Below, piece after piece: positions 48,917-50,250 of a DNA stretch of 50,250 bases. Within the stretch, counting starts at the first letter, position 1. Each line of letters begins with the position of its first letter. A model generated the notes under the pieces. It was not told where the DNA came from, did no database searches, and worked only from the letters and a program-made list of their open reading frames with translations. The position numbers and the translations under genes are program-made. This DNA is from an uncultured Rhodospirillales bacterium (GTDB lineage Bacteria; Pseudomonadota; Alphaproteobacteria; Acetobacterales; Acetobacteraceae): NCBI GenBank assembly GCA_903845065.1, contig CAIMWH010000277.1:1-50250 (forward strand), given 5' to 3'.

Positions 48917-48935
48917 GCCGCTACCGGCTGACGGC

Positions 48936-48968
48936 AACGGCGGCGAACCCCGGTTCGCCGCCGTTTTT
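48936..48968 (+). terminator. Rho-independent terminator after the RidA gene
   Basis: AACGGCGGCGAACC (48936-48949) pairs exactly with GGTTCGCCGCCGTT (48952-48965); the tight tip leaves about 12 firm pairs. A run of five T (48964-48968) follows. Confidence 0.92.
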
Positions 48969-49117
48969 CGTGGTGGGCCACGCGCATTCGGCGAGCCCGA
49001 CTCCTTGGTTTGCTATTCCCGGTTGTGGCAAATAAGCCACACGAGGCATTTTTGCCACTCGGCATCGAAGTCATCGCCGCAAAAGGCAATAATTCCTATC
49101 ACGAAGAGTTATCCACA

Positions 49118-49219
49118 GGCCCAATTTACGAATACGCATGTCTGTCGTGCGGAAACCGCTTTGACGGGTTGCGCCGATCACGAACCCGTAGCAATCGGAA
49201 ACACGGATGCAGCGGGTAA
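49118..49219 (+). pseudogene. Possible decayed FmdB-family zinc-ribbon gene
   Basis: The frame reads GPIYEYACLSCGNRFDGL, and ends about 20 residues later at KHGCSG. FmdB-family proteins start MPIYEYxCxxCGxxFE and have a second CxxC about 18 residues on. Here the position of the start Met is Gly, the second Cys pair is reduced to one Cys, and the middle is rich in Arg and unlike the family. A TTG at 49010 is the only upstream start in frame. It may be a remnant, or a chance match. Confidence 0.35.
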
Positions 49220-49258
49220 AGGATTTGCGGCATGATCGACGGAACGGCAGGAGCTTCG

Positions 49259-49954
49259 ATGACGGCTCGCTTTACGCAGATTGGCGCAGTTTTCCTGGCA
49301 GTTTGCCTTGCTTTCCCGGCCGCCGCCGAATCATCGAACAAGACCGCCGCCGCCAAGCCCGTCGCGCACAAGGTTGTTACCCAGGCCGCGCAGCCCGCCC
49401 TCAAGAAGATCGCCTTCCAGCCCACCAGCAAGAACCCGCAGCTCAAGACCAGCAAGGTGGCCTACGTCACCCGCGGCTACGGCATCAGCTGCGTGCCCTA
49501 TGCCCGCTCGGTCACCGGCATGGACATCAAGGGTAACGCCAAGGATTGGTGGGACAATGCGGCCGGCCAGTATGCCCGTGGCAACCTGCCCGAGAGCGGC
49601 GCGGTAATGAGCTTCCGCGATACGCCCGGCATGCGTCTCGGCCACGTTGCCGTCGTGACCCGCATCGTGGACAGCCGCACGGTGGAGATCGACCACGCCA
49701 ACTGGCGCGGCCCGGGCGCCACCAAGGGCAACGTGTTCAAGAATATCCCGGTGGTGGACGTGTCGCCGCGCAATGACTGGAGCCAGGTCCGCGTGGGCCT
49801 CGGCCATACCGGCGACTACGGCGGCACGGTCTACCCGACCAACGGCTTCATTTATGATCGCCCGGACAACGGGATGATGGTGGCCAGCGCCAGCATTACC
49901 GCCCAACCCGCCCGTTGGCGCGATGCCGAAGTGATCCACCGCGAAATCCGCTAG
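49259..49954 (+). CDS. Secreted CHAP-domain protein (peptidoglycan amidase/endopeptidase-like)
   Basis: A 231-residue protein. Residues 1-24 are a signal peptide (FLAVCLAFPAAA); then comes an Ala/Lys/Pro-rich linker of about 45 residues; the CHAP domain runs from about 70 to 190. RGYGISCVPYARSVTGMD holds the catalytic Cys78, RLGHVAVVTRIV the His129, and VEIDHANWRGPG the last polar residue. CHAP enzymes cut peptide bonds of peptidoglycan. The start at 49259 has AGGAG five bases before it; a start nine codons earlier has none. It is followed by a hairpin at 50016. Confidence 0.9.
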   Translation: MTARFTQIGAVFLAVCLAFPAAAESSNKTAAAKPVAHKVVTQAAQPALKKIAFQPTSKNPQLKTSKVAYVTRGYGISCVPYARSVTGMDIKGNAKDWWDNAAGQYARGNLPESGAVMSFRDTPGMRLGHVAVVTRIVDSRTVEIDHANWRGPGATKGNVFKNIPVVDVSPRNDWSQVRVGLGHTGDYGGTVYPTNGFIYDRPDNGMMVASASITAQPARWRDAEVIHREIR

Positions 49955-50015
49955 GGCCGTCCCTGGGCGTTTCCGGGGCAGGGCAATACCACGCCGAAGC
50001 TGACATGTGTTTTGC

Positions 50016-50050
50016 GCCCAGGAGGGACTTGTTCCTCTCCTGGGCTAATT
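50016..50050 (+). terminator. Terminator-like hairpin after the CHAP-domain gene
   Basis: GCCCAGGAG (50016-50024) pairs with CTCCTGGGC (50037-50045), with extra G-U and G-C pairs inside. TAATT and further T-rich sequence follow. The hairpin begins 62 bases after the stop. Confidence 0.7.
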
Positions 50051-50126
50051 TTATGTCTTCATACCAATCGATGTGTGCCAGCGTCGTAATGAACGAAGTT
50101 GACAGTTTATAGCTAGCCCATCTTAT

Positions 50127-50250
50127 TCACGGCGTGGCAGGGATTCGCTGGCGGGCGTCGCGTAAGGCGTTGATCACGTTTAAGGACTGGGTGTCGAAGC
50201 CATCCTTTCCACGCGAACGCGCCGAGCCACACCCGCCATGTCCGACGATA
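50127..50250 (-). CDS. Possible C-terminal end of an unrecognised gene (partial)
   Basis: On the minus strand the frame is open from the window edge to a TGA at 50127-50129, about 40 codons, and includes GKDGFDTQSLNVINALRDAR. The composition is natural but I do not recognise the family, and the overlapping plus-strand frame is open as well. It needs the neighbouring sequence to be judged. Confidence 0.25.
   Translation of the reverse strand, partial: IVGHGGCGSARSRGKDGFDTQSLNVINALRDARQRIPATP

Larger units (their letters stand above)
48917..49258. other. AT-richer intergenic region with terminator, zinc-ribbon remnant and DnaA-box match
   Basis: This 342-base gap holds the ridA terminator (48936-48968). 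From 49000 to 49220 it is clearly lower in GC than the rest of the window. It contains a TTATCCACA match to the DnaA box at 49109-49117 and a stretch encoding PIYEYACLSCGNRFD that looks like an FmdB zinc ribbon without start codon (listed separately). The promoter of the CHAP-domain gene must lie here. Confidence 0.6.
49955..50250. other. Terminal intergenic region with a hairpin and a possible partial gene
   Basis: From the CHAP-gene stop to the window end there is no complete gene. A terminator-like hairpin (50016-50045) is followed by an AT-rich stretch. Beyond 50127 both strands have open frames reaching the edge; the minus-strand one is listed separately. An ATG at 50238 is too close to the edge to judge. 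Confidence 0.5.

Noticed and set aside
49000-49258. Chromosomal origin of replication
   Set aside because: Only one DnaA-box match, no clustered boxes, and none of the genes usually near alphaproteobacterial origins.
1-50250. tRNA, rRNA, intact insertion sequence or toxin-antitoxin pair
   Set aside because: None could be supported by eye on either strand; small tRNA genes could still be missed without a covariance search.

Overview
The window is about 70 percent GC, has almost no non-coding space, and carries markers of an alphaproteobacterium: fliX beside flgI, a one-cysteine DksA, a TrcR/DUF1013 protein, a DUF1192 protein, an alphaproteobacterial-type RpoH promoter and a ROSE-like RNA thermometer. 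High GC, many carboxylate and acyl-CoA catabolism genes and Tat-like binding proteins suggest Acetobacteraceae or a near relative; that family placement is inference. No rRNA, tRNA, CRISPR array, prophage block or intact insertion sequence was seen.

Layout. 1-8.5 kb: the 3' end of an enoyl-CoA hydratase gene coupled to a nucleoside hydrolase, a lone GH19 endolysin-like gene, a gamma-glutamyltransferase, msrA, a sugar 1-dehydrogenase, an enoyl-CoA hydratase, gmhA, and an SDR at the end of a TRAP operon. 8.5-11.4 kb: TRAP transporter (fused DctQM plus DctP). 11.5-17.8 kb: housekeeping genes (PCMT-like, clpS, mobA, a VOC protein, hsp20, DUF1192, trcR, two YdcH/DUF465 genes, purE-purK). 17.8-29.4 kb: a LysR gene divergent from a nine-gene acyl-CoA catabolic operon. 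29.4-33.4 kb: a hydantoinase/N-carbamoyl-amidohydrolase operon with a CDP-diacylglycerol diphosphatase-like gene inside it. 33.5-36.2 kb: prpD-prpC (methylcitrate cycle), closed by a textbook terminator. 36.6 kb: a histone H1-like Lys/Ala/Pro protein. 37.2-43.0 kb: a seven-gene minus-strand operon. 43.1-46.0 kb: flagellar genes flgI-flgJ-flgN with divergent fliX and dksA. 46.0-50 kb: a sugar-type binding protein, an alpha/beta hydrolase, a RidA protein and a secreted CHAP-domain protein.

The best candidate for an undescribed system is the minus-strand operon at 37160-43030: RibD-type reductase, zinc-less BchC-like dehydrogenase, an aberrant 6-pyruvoyl-tetrahydropterin-synthase-like protein, a GT4 glycosyltransferase, a SAM methyltransferase, then otnK and otnC. 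It looks like a pathway for a glycosylated and methylated pteridine- or flavin-like small molecule. The PTPS-like protein has lost its catalytic Cys and His and one zinc His but keeps the pterin-anchoring Glu.

Other highlights: a complete heat-shock control region on hsp20 (RpoH promoter plus ROSE-like thermometer with a bulged G opposite the Shine-Dalgarno); a sigma-54 promoter matching the GG-N10-GC rule before flgI; a tandem SDR fusion whose second half is catalytically dead; and a family of hairpin repeats placed just after gene stops.
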